Below, in pieces: positions 19,501 through 27,262 of a stretch of DNA of 64,000 bases. Origin of the DNA: Lewinellaceae bacterium (lineage in GTDB: Bacteria; Bacteroidota; Bacteroidia; Chitinophagales; Saprospiraceae); contig JADJYW010000006.1 in the NCBI GenBank assembly GCA_016719605.1, forward strand, positions 361,501 to 425,500, given 5' to 3'. A program made the position numbers and the translations under genes. Every line of letters begins with the position of its first letter. The stretch's first letter is position 1. The notes beneath the pieces were generated by a model. It did no database searches. It was not told where the DNA came from and was given only the letters and a program-made list of their open reading frames with translations.

Positions 19501-19786
19501 TCGGGAATGGTTGCCGAAGTTTCCGATGGAGGGTGTGCAGGATGAGCGCCTGCTGCGCGTGGAGGTTGATTTATTGCTGGAAAATGACCACACGGTGGCT
19601 GTGCTGTTTTTCGCAGATTTTGCCGAGGGCATGAAAAAATGGAAAGACCAAGCCAAGGCAATAGCGCCCGCAGCAGGATGGGCGGGGCGCTTGCTACCCG
19701 CAGTACGCTTCGGAAAGACAGTGGAATACTGGGTTGTGTTTCCGGTGGAAGGTACGGCGGTAGCCTTGCAAAATGTTTGTTACTGA
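16529..19786 (+). CDS. UvrD/AddA-type ATP-dependent DNA helicase
   Basis: Superfamily 1A 3'-5' DNA helicase of 1085 residues, closest by eye to AddA/RecB-like proteins acting in double-strand-break end processing. Visible motifs are Walker A SAGAGSGKT (21-29), motif Ia TTFTQKAAAEL, Walker B LLVDEFQDTS, motif III VGDPKQSIYGFRGAEP, motif IV SWRSRPDLV, motif V TYHKSKGLEFP and motif VI LLYVGLTRARDH. The C-terminal ~200 residues lie where AddA has its nuclease domain, but I see no intact iron-sulphur cysteines and only a weak E-V-D-L trace, so the nuclease may be degenerate. The first ~14 residues are encoded by a CTCAAAACTC-type repeat. No AddB/RecC-like partner gene is adjacent. Confidence 0.9.
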   Translation: MPTQNSKSKTQNPKLDITILSAGAGSGKTFTLTGRMVQLMKSGVRAGGIVATTFTQKAAAELQERVRARLLEDGLPEAANELGSALIGTVHSIGVRLLQRFAFEAGVSPLVEIIADGDQQRLFNESLAQVLSEDRIEAMNRLADRLGLTKKTDGEPYDWRRQIREMTDVARANNFTREILESSKKRSRETFEQLLPPAQTTTDLHWNNRLIALMEQTVAALDANEADGTKTTRDAAEELRNLKNQLKWRGELYWHEWVKISKVKVGARSRDLFEELQHFARSHDEHPRFRADVGQFIELVFDIATDALGEYEQYKKKRGLIDYTDMETYVSRLLRLEPVRAALRTELDLLLVDEFQDTSPIQLDIFLQLSRLARHSIWVGDPKQSIYGFRGAEPALMQAIIQATGGVRPENILDKSWRSRPDLVYAVNAIFTRAFPDLPVEQVALEPAYLNPAPSPEGAGGGIIHWHFRNELDHRKTPGNPWMENCIAAQIQVLLDRETPVWSKKRDSVRPARPGDIAVLCRANRDCERMAEALHRAGLKAAIARAGLLETPEGKLALACLKYLLSPSDTLSATELLALTGARTLDQIVGERLDYLHRIQDGEDPGRWGMEHDFIRRLYELRPRTADLGASEILNLVLAELDLRRIAVRFGNAPQRLDNLDRLRRYALDYESACQRLHAAASLGGFLLWLNELARAEQDYQGSGESPDAVQVMTYHKSKGLEFPIAICHNLNQPAREKVWGLNLVSERDEPDLDNILGHRWLRFWVNPYADQSRNTRVEETLRQSDVWVQTAKQARDEEARLLYVGLTRARDHLVLPTNFKGTAWLNRVFHYGDESIPTLDPDSDETPFIWNDRVIFCQNEPLFMPKDFPEAQPGERHVPFHAPHAGKYPEPRRPRRIDVQNEWPQGFCYTLGEPVTFAGGLAINGDYAPEIGKAVRAFLVADTPVLNREQRLALARIQCQNSGVGEALAPEHLLRHAEAFRQFAEDRFVPREWLPKFPMEGVQDERLLRVEVDLLLENDHTVAVLFFADFAEGMKKWKDQAKAIAPAAGWAGRLLPAVRFGKTVEYWVVFPVEGTAVALQNVCY

Positions 19787-19790
19787 AGGA

Positions 19791-20006
19791 TCAAACCGTC
19801 CCGTACAGGTATGCAAACACACCAAAAATGATGCTGCCGATGAGCAGGCCAAGTGCCAGCGGGCGGTCGTCGCTGGTTTTGATCATAAAGCCGCCTGCGA
19901 GCAGCCCGCCACCGACCAGGAAATAGTATGGAATAATGAATTGCAGGCCCAAAAAGGCCACAAATACGCCCGCTACGCGCAGCAGGACAGGTACAAGTAA
20001 TTTCAT
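19791..20006 (-). CDS. Small hydrophobic membrane protein
   Basis: A 71-residue protein with three closely spaced hydrophobic segments (about 6-24, 27-41 and 49-68), ending AYLYGTV. I do not recognise a family. It is convergent with the helicase gene (4 bases between the stops) and has its own ATG with a leader of about 50 bases before the SDR stop. The clean membrane pattern and lack of any longer overlapping frame support a real gene. Confidence 0.65.
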   Translation of the reverse strand: MKLLVPVLLRVAGVFVAFLGLQFIIPYYFLVGGGLLAGGFMIKTSDDRPLALGLLIGSIIFGVFAYLYGTV

Positions 20007-20054
20007 GTCGTTGGTTGTTTTTTGTCGGGGGCGAAGATAGCCGTTCCTTTCCGG

Positions 20055-20894
20055 TCAGGATGCCTGCTCCTGAATTCCCTTGTACATTCGCGCCATTCGT
20101 TTGAACGACCTCTGCACAGCCCATTCCGTCAGGGAGGGACTGAGGGTATTCAGCGCGTGGAGGAATTTGCCCAGTGGCGAGAGGATGACGCGTTTTTTTC
20201 GGCGAAGGGCCAACCGGATGATGGATTGCGCCACTTGTTCCTGACTTTGCTGCATCCAGCCTGCCCGTTCGGCTACGGGCACCATGTTTCCTGCTGCATC
20301 GAATACGCGCTTGTCAGGGTCGTTTTGGGTGAAACCCACATACGCAATGCCGACATGTACACCGGCATCCAGCAATTCCAGCCGAAGACTTTGGGCCAGG
20401 GCGGTCAGGGCCATTTTCCCCGCCGAGTATGCCGAACCGGTGGGCAAGCCGATCAGTCCGGATAGCGAGCCGATAAATACGAGGCTTCCGCGGGTTTCCA
20501 TCAAGGCGGGCAATGCGGCATGGGCGGTGTAGGCTGGGGATAAAATGTTGGAATCCAGTACCTGGCGAAAAATAGCCGGTTCCATTTGGGCAAATTCGGC
20601 CCGCATACTCAAGCTGGCGTTAGTTACGACGACATCCAAACGCCCGAACCGATCAAGCGTTTCCTGCACGAGGCGACTGCACTCGGCGTAGTTTTGCACA
20701 TCGGCGGCGCAACAGGCCACCGAAAAGCCCATGTCTTGCAGTTCGGCACAGGCTTTTTGCAGTTTTTCGGCATTGCGGCCGTTCAGCATGACCGAGCCGC
20801 CTGCCCGGCAAAACGCCAGGGCTGTAGATTTGCCGATACCGGAGCCTGACCCGGTGATGAGTGCGGTTTTTCCGCTAAATTGTTTTTGGTACAT
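20055..20894 (-). CDS. Short-chain dehydrogenase/reductase (SDR)
   Basis: NAD(P)-dependent oxidoreductase of the classical SDR type, 279 residues. The Rossmann motif is TGSGSGIG (15-22), with a GRN segment that favours NADP(H) at the end of strand 2, the NAS version of the NNAG motif, catalytic Ser in GSLSGLIG and the YxxxK pair in YSAGK. The C-terminal extension is basic and amphipathic (LSPSLTEWAVQRSFKRMARMYKG). The substrate is unknown; similar proteins act on lipid-like ketones or sterols. It is a single minus-strand gene; a TACCTTTG box lies at 21004-21011. Confidence 0.92.
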   Translation of the reverse strand: MYQKQFSGKTALITGSGSGIGKSTALAFCRAGGSVMLNGRNAEKLQKACAELQDMGFSVACCAADVQNYAECSRLVQETLDRFGRLDVVVTNASLSMRAEFAQMEPAIFRQVLDSNILSPAYTAHAALPALMETRGSLVFIGSLSGLIGLPTGSAYSAGKMALTALAQSLRLELLDAGVHVGIAYVGFTQNDPDKRVFDAAGNMVPVAERAGWMQQSQEQVAQSIIRLALRRKKRVILSPLGKFLHALNTLSPSLTEWAVQRSFKRMARMYKGIQEQAS

Positions 20895-21003
20895 ATCCGT
20901 AAGGTAGTAGAGAACACCAATTGGCGTTGCATGAAGCCTGCGTATAATGAACGGAGCGTCAGGCTTTTTAACCTGTTCAACCGACTATGGCCGACGCGCA
21001 GCG

Positions 21004-21011
21004 CAAAGGTA
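21004..21011 (-). promoter_or_regulatory. Candidate -7 box upstream of the SDR gene
   Basis: TACCTTTG on the minus strand matches TAnnTTTG, about 110 bases upstream of the SDR start codon. No good -33 element at 19-21 bases. Confidence 0.3.
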
Positions 21012-21142
21012 TACCGATGGTGTATTCTACGGCTGTTTGGATTTGTTGCGCTAAAAAAATTCAACGGCTGTAACATCCGTCTGCTTGCCGCGTCTCTTCC
21101 TCATAACCCCCTTCCAACTAAGTGAATCAGGACTTTCAAAAT

Positions 21143-21667
21143 ATGAACTGGACGATCTTCCACCAACATGTTTACCCGATCCGGCACAAGTTGTACCGGT
21201 TTGCGTTGCGCATGACCGGCAGTGTGCCGGAGGCGGAAGATGTGGTTCAGGAGGTACTGGAGCGGGTATGGAAGTCTTCGGAGGTACAGTCGGAAGGGGT
21301 ACAAAGTTGGGAGGCGTGGTGTATGATCCTGACGCGCAATCGTTCGCTCGACAAGTTGCGTTCGAATGCCAGGCGCTCGGCAAAACCATTGGATGGTGTA
21401 GCCGAGCAAACCCCCGACGGCGCCGACACGGCACGAGCGGCGGAGGCGCGGGATATGGCCGAACAGGCACGCCGCTTCATGCAGGAGCTGCCGGAAAAAC
21501 AACGGCTGGTCATGCACTTGCGCGACATCGAAGAGATGAGTTACGAGGAAATTACCCGGATACTGGACATTCCAATGGATCAGGTGAAAGTGAGCCTGCA
21601 CCGGGCGCGCAAGGCCATTCGGGAAAAACTGGTGGCAGCGGACGTGCATTTCGTCGCGAATACTTAA
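21143..21667 (+). CDS. RNA polymerase ECF sigma factor
   Basis: Extracytoplasmic-function sigma-70 factor of 174 residues from the ATG at 21143; an in-frame GTG at 21122 would add seven. Region 2 contains RFALRMTGSVPEAEDVVQEV and the RVW segment, and region 4 contains ELPEKQRLVMHLRDIEEMSYEEIT with the helix-turn-helix ILDIPMDQVKVSLHRARKAIREKL. It directs RNA polymerase to a dedicated promoter set. The three downstream plus-strand genes (a single-pass membrane protein and two DUF4252 proteins) form the usual Bacteroidota cluster, in which the second gene is the likely anti-sigma factor. Confidence 0.95.
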   Translation: MNWTIFHQHVYPIRHKLYRFALRMTGSVPEAEDVVQEVLERVWKSSEVQSEGVQSWEAWCMILTRNRSLDKLRSNARRSAKPLDGVAEQTPDGADTARAAEARDMAEQARRFMQELPEKQRLVMHLRDIEEMSYEEITRILDIPMDQVKVSLHRARKAIREKLVAADVHFVANT

Positions 21668-21736
21668 AAAGGGTTTGGGTGTTTTTGTGCCTCCGTAACG
21701 CGGCACCCAACCCCCCAAACGCCTAAACACATAATT

Positions 21737-22372
21737 ATGAAACAGATATCCAACATGCGGGAATTGCTTGACCGGTACTGGGATGGCGAGACGACTCTGG
21801 AAGAGGAGCGTATGCTCAAGGTTTATTTTTCCGACGACGACATCCCAGAGGAATATCGGCAAGAGGCCCGGTGGTTCCGTATCCTCCAGTCGGAACAAGC
21901 CGTGAAAAGTCCCGGTGCACGCCGCGTACCGATGCTGTCTGCCCGAAAATTTGGGTGGTACGGTATGGTTGCAGCGGCGGCTGCGCTGCTGCTGACGGCC
22001 GGTGTTTGGTGGTACACCGATCTGCTAAAATTCACGGAGCCACCCGTGGCGGCAAGGCCGTTGCACCCTGAAAATGACGAGCAGGTAAAGCCGCCACCGT
22101 CTGTTGCCGACCTTGCTGCCCGGCCTGAAGAACACCAAAAAATTGCCAAAAAACCTGCCCAAAAAACCCAAAAACGTCCGCTTCCTGCGGTTGAAACCAA
22201 CATACAGCCTGCACTTGCGGAGGATACTTACGCGGATGCCGAACAGGCGCTGGTTGAAATAAAGGCTGCATTAGCCCTTGTTTCCTCCAAAATAAACAAA
22301 AGCAAACAGACACTCGAAAAAGGTCTGCAAGAGGTGGACAACGTAGAAATACTGCTCAAGCGGAGTATGTGA
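21737..22372 (+). CDS. Single-pass membrane protein, probable anti-sigma factor
   Basis: A 211-residue protein with an N-terminal cytoplasmic part (MRELLDRYWDGETTLEEERMLKVYF, residues ~7-31), one membrane helix (~77-95, AAAAALLLTAGVWWY) and a periplasmic tail rich in Pro, Lys and Glu with a coiled-coil-like C-terminus. The N-terminal 'YWDGETTLEEE' segment is the pattern seen in proteins encoded right after ECF sigma factors in Bacteroidota. Sequestration of the upstream sigma factor is inferred from position and topology. It follows the sigma gene by 69 bases. Confidence 0.8.
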   Translation: MKQISNMRELLDRYWDGETTLEEERMLKVYFSDDDIPEEYRQEARWFRILQSEQAVKSPGARRVPMLSARKFGWYGMVAAAAALLLTAGVWWYTDLLKFTEPPVAARPLHPENDEQVKPPPSVADLAARPEEHQKIAKKPAQKTQKRPLPAVETNIQPALAEDTYADAEQALVEIKAALALVSSKINKSKQTLEKGLQEVDNVEILLKRSM

Positions 22373-22429
22373 GCAGATTGGTATACCCGGCTCCGTTCAA
22401 CACATTCATCATTCATTTTAAATCAAGCT

Positions 22430-22951
22430 ATGAAAAAGATTCTTTTGCTTGTCCCGCTTTGCTTGTTGCTGGCGGGCGCTCTGACCGCTCAAAATGACGC
22501 CATAAACCGGTTTTTCACACAGTACATGGACGACGAGCGCTTTACCGTGGTTTTTGTCAGTCCAAAAATGTTCAACTTAGTCTCCAAGATCAGCACCGAT
22601 GATCCGGATTGGGAAAAATTCCGCGACGTGGTGGGCGGCCTGACCGGGCTGCGCGTGCTCACATCCGACAGTATTTCCGACGGGCTTAAACTGTACAAAG
22701 ATGCTCTGGCCAAGGTGCCTGCGGCGGAGTATGACGAACTGCTTACCGTACGCGACGGCAAGGAAAATGTGCGGATATGGGTGAAAGACAGCGATAATAT
22801 CATCAATGAGTTGCTGCTGCTGGTGGGGGGGACAGACGAGTTTGTTTTGCTCAGTTTGACAGGAAAAATTGACCTCGACCAAATTTCCAATTTGTCCAAG
22901 GGACTGGATATTGACGGGGTGAAACATTTGGAAAAAGTGAAAAAGAACTGA
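22430..22951 (+). CDS. DUF4252 exported protein
   Basis: A 173-residue protein with a signal peptide (MKKILLLVPLCLLLAGALTAQ) and the DUF4252 pattern: INRFFTQYMDDERFTVVFVSPKMFNLV, GLRVLTSDS, ELLTVRDGKENVRIWVKD and LLLVGGTDEFVLLSLTGKIDLDQISNL. The family is almost confined to Bacteroidota and its function is unknown. It sits 57 bases downstream of the anti-sigma-like gene and 2 bases upstream of a second DUF4252 gene, so it is very likely part of the regulon controlled by the sigma factor. Confidence 0.88.
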   Translation: MKKILLLVPLCLLLAGALTAQNDAINRFFTQYMDDERFTVVFVSPKMFNLVSKISTDDPDWEKFRDVVGGLTGLRVLTSDSISDGLKLYKDALAKVPAAEYDELLTVRDGKENVRIWVKDSDNIINELLLLVGGTDEFVLLSLTGKIDLDQISNLSKGLDIDGVKHLEKVKKN

Positions 22952-22953
22952 TC

Positions 22954-23496
22954 ATGAAGCAGTTACTTGTTTGCCTGATATTGACGCTGTCTGGCGCCAG
23001 CCTGAGCGCCCAGGATTATGCGATGTACTGGAAATACAAGGATTACGACGGTGCTGTTGCGGTGACAGCGCCCCGCTGGGCTATCCACATAGGCTCGTGG
23101 TTTTTGGGAGAAAAAACGGATCGCAAGATGCTGCGCAAAGTGCGCAAGGCGCGGGTGCTGGTGTTTGAAGGCGGGAATCTCCCGGTCTCCGAGTACGATA
23201 TGCAGCGTTTTTACCACAAGGCAAAACAGCGAAACCTCGAAGAATTGCTTTCGGTGCGAAGTGCAGATACGCGGGTTTTGGTGCTGGCCAAAGAGCGCCG
23301 TCGTGCGCTCCGAAAAATAGTGGTGCTGGTGCGCGAGCCGGAAACTTTTGCCCTGATTACCCTGCGCGGCAAGTTGCGTTACGAAGACATCGGCAAGTTG
23401 TTGGAGCGGATTCCGAAGGAAAAGCAGCAGAAAGAAGGGGAGGAGGAGGGCAGGCCGCTCCTGCCGGATGGTGTGCGGTCGGTCATTCGGATTTAG
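22954..23496 (+). CDS. Second DUF4252-type exported protein
   Basis: A 180-residue paralogue of the preceding gene. It has a signal peptide (MKQLLVCLILTLSGASLSAQ), KARVLVFEGG, LEELLSVRSADTRVLVLAKERR and a C-terminal FALITLRGKLRYEDIGKLLERI that aligns with the SLTGKIDLDQI segment of the upstream DUF4252 protein. It is more basic than its neighbour and has a charged tail (KEKQQKEGEEEG). The ATG at 22954 is two bases after the preceding stop, implying coupled translation. Function unknown. Confidence 0.85.
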   Translation: MKQLLVCLILTLSGASLSAQDYAMYWKYKDYDGAVAVTAPRWAIHIGSWFLGEKTDRKMLRKVRKARVLVFEGGNLPVSEYDMQRFYHKAKQRNLEELLSVRSADTRVLVLAKERRRALRKIVVLVREPETFALITLRGKLRYEDIGKLLERIPKEKQQKEGEEEGRPLLPDGVRSVIRI

Positions 23497-23512
23497 AATA
23501 AACCGCGCGGTC

Positions 23513-23560
23513 CAAAAATACGAAGGCGCCCGGAGCTACATGTTGCTCCGGGCGCCTTCG
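23513..23560. terminator. Bidirectional terminator between DUF4252 and DksA-like genes
   Basis: A perfect 16-bp stem (23521-23536 with 23545-23560, CGAAGGCGCCCGGAGC) with an 8-base loop, between convergent genes. On the minus strand the stem is followed by TATTTTTGG, a good T-tail for the DksA-like gene; the plus-strand tail is weaker. Confidence 0.85.
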
Positions 23561-23584
23561 TGTTGTGCCGTATCGGGCTGCGCG

Positions 23585-24175
23585 CTAATCGTTGTCGTCG
23601 TCTTCAAATTTTTGCGCGGAGTATCCGTCGGCGTTTTCCATGGTTTCGCTGCCGATCTCCCAGTTGTCCGAGCTGCCGCCCGAGCGCTGGCCGATGGGGA
23701 GTCGCACCTTGTCGCCGATTGGTTTGGGCATGGGCGGTTCGTCGTCGTTGCTGAACGGATCGCCACTGGTCGGAGTGCCTGCGGGCATTTCCTTGTTCGA
23801 GCTGGTGAGGCTTTTGCCTTCCATGCTTTTGGTGGCATGCGGCACGAGGCGCAGGCGGTTTTTGTCAATCAGTTGGCCGGTCACGATGCAGACGCCGTAT
23901 GTTTTACTTTGGACCCGCAGCAGGGCGTTGCGCAGGTCTTGCACATGGCGCTGCTGGCGGATGGCCATGCGCTGCAAAAGTTCCAGATCGGTATGTGCCG
24001 TTGAGTCGTCGTACCAGTCGCCACCTTGCTGGTTGAATCCGTTTTCGTTAAGTTCGTCCACTTGTCTTTGCGTAAAGTCAAGTTCCTCCTGGGCTTTTAC
24101 GAGCTTGTCTTCTATCAGCAGCCTGAATTCTTCGAGTTCTTCATCGCTGTACCGTACGGTTGGTTCGTGTGCCAT
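23585..24175 (-). CDS. DksA/TraR-family protein with long acidic C-terminal tail
   Basis: Coiled-coil protein related to DksA/TraR, which bind the RNA polymerase secondary channel. The N-terminal ~115 residues match the Bacteroidota form: YSDEELEEFRLLIEDKLVKAQEEL, the coiled-coil region with DLELLQRMAIRQQRHVQDL, then KTYGVCIVTGQLIDKNRLRLVPHAT. Only one cysteine remains at the zinc-finger position, as in many relatives in this phylum. Residues ~120-196 are low-complexity, rich in Asp, Ser, Pro and Gly (SGDPFSNDDEPPMPKP, KFEDDDND), an extension most relatives lack. Gene-expression control or a ribosome-linked role is possible. Confidence 0.85.
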   Translation of the reverse strand: MAHEPTVRYSDEELEEFRLLIEDKLVKAQEELDFTQRQVDELNENGFNQQGGDWYDDSTAHTDLELLQRMAIRQQRHVQDLRNALLRVQSKTYGVCIVTGQLIDKNRLRLVPHATKSMEGKSLTSSNKEMPAGTPTSGDPFSNDDEPPMPKPIGDKVRLPIGQRSGGSSDNWEIGSETMENADGYSAQKFEDDDND

Positions 24176-24577
24176 GATTGCGGTCTTTATTAAAGTGGTG
24201 AAACAAGAGGTTTTAAAAGGCGGGCAAAATTAGGGCAAAAAAAACGGGGCAAGCCCGGCGGCTTAAAAATTTAATGTTTGCTTTTTAAAATCGGGCAAAA
24301 AAAACTGAGTTAGACCAGGTGTTTGTGCATGAAAACCAGTGTTTTGAACCGTCATTTTGGTTTTTGCGGCAAGGTGCGGGCTAAGCCAGGCCGCGCGAGT
24401 TGAATCTCTTCAAAATCGCACATCGCCTGTCCTGTGGCGAATTGAGCCGCAAGCCGGGCCGGAGAAATGTTATACATTTGCGCGCTTTTTAAACGGTTCA
24501 AGCCAAACATCCATCGGAACGAAGTCCTGGCTTGCGCTGCTTGCAACCCAATTTTTGCTCTAATTGCGTAAAAGAAT
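24176..24577. other. 400-base intergenic region between divergent genes
   Basis: Separates the DksA-like gene (minus) from the E1 gene (plus). It contains TAATTTTG on the minus strand (24225-24232) and TACATTTG on the plus strand (24473-24480), both fitting the -7 consensus and suitably placed for divergent promoters. I see no convincing open frame, tRNA or hairpin; a 64-codon minus frame at 24352-24546 looks spurious. Confidence 0.5.
24473..24480 (+). promoter_or_regulatory. Candidate -7 box upstream of the fused E1 gene
   Basis: TACATTTG matches TAnnTTTG about 98 bases before the E1 start codon. A TTG lies upstream but at a longer than usual spacing, so the call is tentative. Confidence 0.35.
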
Positions 24578-26989
24578 ATGGTCGAGACAAAAACGCCGTC
24601 CCAGCCCGCGGCCCGATCCCAAAAACAAGGCCAATTGACCGATGCGTACCGACAAGAGGTGCTCCGCGATTTTCAAATCTGCTGTCTGAGCCGGGAGGCC
24701 AGTATTCTGGCTCGCAAGGAAGTACTCACCGGACGAGCCAATTTCGGCATCATCGGCGACGGCAAGGAGGTGGCTCAGGTGGCCATGGCCAAAGCCTGGC
24801 GCAAGGGCGACTTTCGTTCCGGTTACTACCGCGACCAAACGCTCCTGCTGGCACTTGACCTGATGACGCTCGACGATTTTTTCGGACAACTGTACGGCGA
24901 TCCCGAAAATGACAAGTTTTCCGGCGGCCGCCAGATGAATTGCCACTTCGCGACGCCCTTTGTGGACGAAAACGGCAACTGGCTTGATCTAAAAAACCGG
25001 TACAACATTTCCTCCGACGTATCGCCCACCGGTGGCCAGATGGCCCGCGCCCTCGGCCTGGCTTTGCTTCCAAAAATTTCGTGAACAGCCCGCACTTGGC
25101 GGCCACCTGTCCGATCATGGCAACGAGGTTGTTTTTTTGCACCATCGGCGACGCATCCACGTCCGAGGGCGTTTTCTGGGAAACCGTGAACGCCGCGGGT
25201 GTGCTGCAGGCGCCGCTCGCCATTTCGGTTTGGGACGATGGCTACGGTATCTCTGTTCCCAAAAAATACCAGACGACCAAGGAAAATATCTCGCAAGTGC
25301 TGGGTGGTTTTGCCGGTGAGAACGGCCTCGATATCTATGTTGGCAAGGCGTGGGACTACCCGGGGCTGTGCAAACTGTACACGGAATCCGTGGCCGCGAT
25401 GCGCCAAACACATCGCCCGGCACTGTTGCACATTCAGGAGGTGACCCAGCAACTGGGCCACTCTACTTCCGGCGACCACCGCCGCTACAAATCGCCCGAA
25501 CGCCTCGCTTTTGAGGAAGAATTTGATTGCAATAAACGTATGGCCGACTGGATGGTCGCCTCGGGTATCGCCACCGAACAAGAGATTGCCGCCGTCAAGG
25601 CCGAGGCTAAAAAAACAGCCACCGATGCTGCCCAGCGCGCCTTCCGCCACTACCACGATGCTGTAGCCGCCCAGCGCCAGATGCTGAACATAGCCTTGCA
25701 AGCCGTCTGCGCGGCACACCCCGAGGTATCGGCATTGGCAGAACTGGCTGCCGATTTGGAAAAATGCGCGACCCGATGCGCTCTGAACTACTGAAAATTG
25801 CCCGCCGTGCTGCTTTTGCCCTGGCGGGAAAAAGCAGCACGGCGAAAGAACAACTGATTGCCTTTGCCGGTCAGGAGCAAAAAACGGGGAGCGCTGGTAC
25901 TCGGCACACCTGTATAGTGGTAGCCCGAAATCAGCGTTGAATATACCGGTTGTGCCTCCGGATTTTTCTGAAAATTCCCCGCAGAAAGATGGCTACGAGG
26001 TGCTGAACGCCTGTTTTGATGCCAATTTTGCCCGGTTCCCGGAGCTGTTCGCATTTGGCGAAGACGTAGGCCGTATTGGCGATGTGAACCAGGGTTTGCG
26101 CGGGATGCAGGAAAAGTATGGTGTCGAGCGCGTGTTTGATACCGGAATCCGCGAGTGGACCATCATGGGGCAAGCTATCGGCATGGCGATGCGTGGGTTG
26201 CGGCCCATCGCCGAAATACAGTACCTTGACTATTTGCTGTACGGCTTATCGGCGCTGTCGGACGATTTGTGTACCGTACGCTGGCGCTCCAATAACCAGC
26301 AGGCCGCGCCGGCCATCATTCGCACGCGGGGTCACCGCCTCGTGGGCGTTTGGCATGCCGGTTCGCCTATGGGCATGATGTTGGGTTCTTTGCGCGGGAT
26401 GTACTTCTGTGTGCCCCGCAATATGACCCAGGCTGCCGGTATGTACAATACCCTGCTTCGGAGCGACGATCCGGCTATTGTGGTCGAGTGTCTGAACGGC
26501 TACCGCCTCAAGGAACGCTTGCCGGACAACATCGGCACATTTACCGTGCCGCTGGGTGTACCCGAAATCTTGCGCACGGGTACCGATGTCACACTCATCA
26601 CCTATGGCTCAAGCGTGCGTATCGCCGAGGAGGCTTGTGATCTGCTGGCAGCGCACGGCATTTCCGTAGAAATCGTGGATGTGCAAACACTGTTGCCTTT
26701 CGATTTGCCACAGATTTGCCTGCAATCGTTGCAAAAAACCAGCCGTGTCGTTTTTCTGGACGAAGACTTTCAGGGAGGGGCCACGGGGTACCTGATGCAG
26801 CAAGTACTGGACGAACAGGGGGGCTACCGCTATCTGGACTCTGCTCCGGTAGCCGTAGCGGCTAAAGATCACCGTCCGGCCTACGGTCAGGATGGGGACT
26901 ACTTCAGCAAACCGCAGGCGGAAGACGTGTTTGAGGCCGTGTATGGACTGATGCGGGAGGTGGAGCCGGAGCGGTTTGTTGCATGGTAG
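24578..26989 (+). CDS. Fused alpha/beta E1 of a 2-oxoacid dehydrogenase (multiple apparent frameshifts)
   Basis: Thiamine-diphosphate-dependent E1 of a branched-chain/2-oxoacid dehydrogenase complex, with alpha and beta halves in one reading unit of ~804 residues after repair. The alpha half holds GRANFGIIGDGKEVAQVAMA and the ThDP/Mg motif GDASTSEGVFWETVN. The beta half starts near 25937 (FGEDVGRIGDVNQGLRG, EIQYLDYL, RTRGHRLVGVWHAGSPMG, GGATGYLMQQVL). The frame changes near 25064-25078, in T7 at 25132-25138, in A5 at 25760-25764 and in G4 at 25886-25889. Restoring each recovers LASKKFREQ, EVVFCTIGDAS, EKMRDPMRSELLKIARRA and KTGERWYSAHLYSGSP, the last of which reads through the alpha-beta junction. 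Either a pseudogene or, more likely, sequencing errors. Confidence 0.87.
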
Positions 26990-27128
26990 CCAAAAATTTT
27001 ACAATATCCTTGCAAACCACAAGTGCTTCCCTACCTTTGCCCCCCAAGTTTTTAACCCTTTGTTAACGCCGGATTTTTAAGTCAAAAATTTAGATAGCAT
27101 CTAAATAGAATACTGATTTAACACTTCA

Positions 27129-27159
27129 TTTGGCGGGAAAGAGACCATTGGTATTTTTG
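27129..27159 (+). promoter_or_regulatory. Promoter of the alternative complex III operon
   Basis: TTTG at 27129-27132 and TATTTTTG at 27152-27159 with a 19-base spacer, an excellent match to the Bacteroidota vegetative promoter (TTTG-N19-TAnnTTTG). The start of transcription would be near 27166, about 97 bases before actA. An inverted repeat TTGGCGGG/CCCGCCAA (27130-27137 and 27161-27168) straddles the -7 box and could be an operator. Confidence 0.65.
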
Positions 27160-27262
27160 CCCCGCCAATCTCCGAATGATTCTGTTTGATATACCGATGT
27201 TTCAGATTCCCCGACCAAGTGATTTTTCTTTGTAAAACGCCATCAACTAGCACCGCATCAAT

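Noticed and set aside
24352..24546. A 64-codon minus-strand frame in the intergenic region before the E1 gene
   Set aside because: No start signal or similarity, and it overlaps a candidate promoter; composition looks non-coding.
24176..24577. tRNA or small RNA gene
   Set aside because: No cloverleaf with a GTTCGA-type T-loop or CCA end, and no terminator hairpin.
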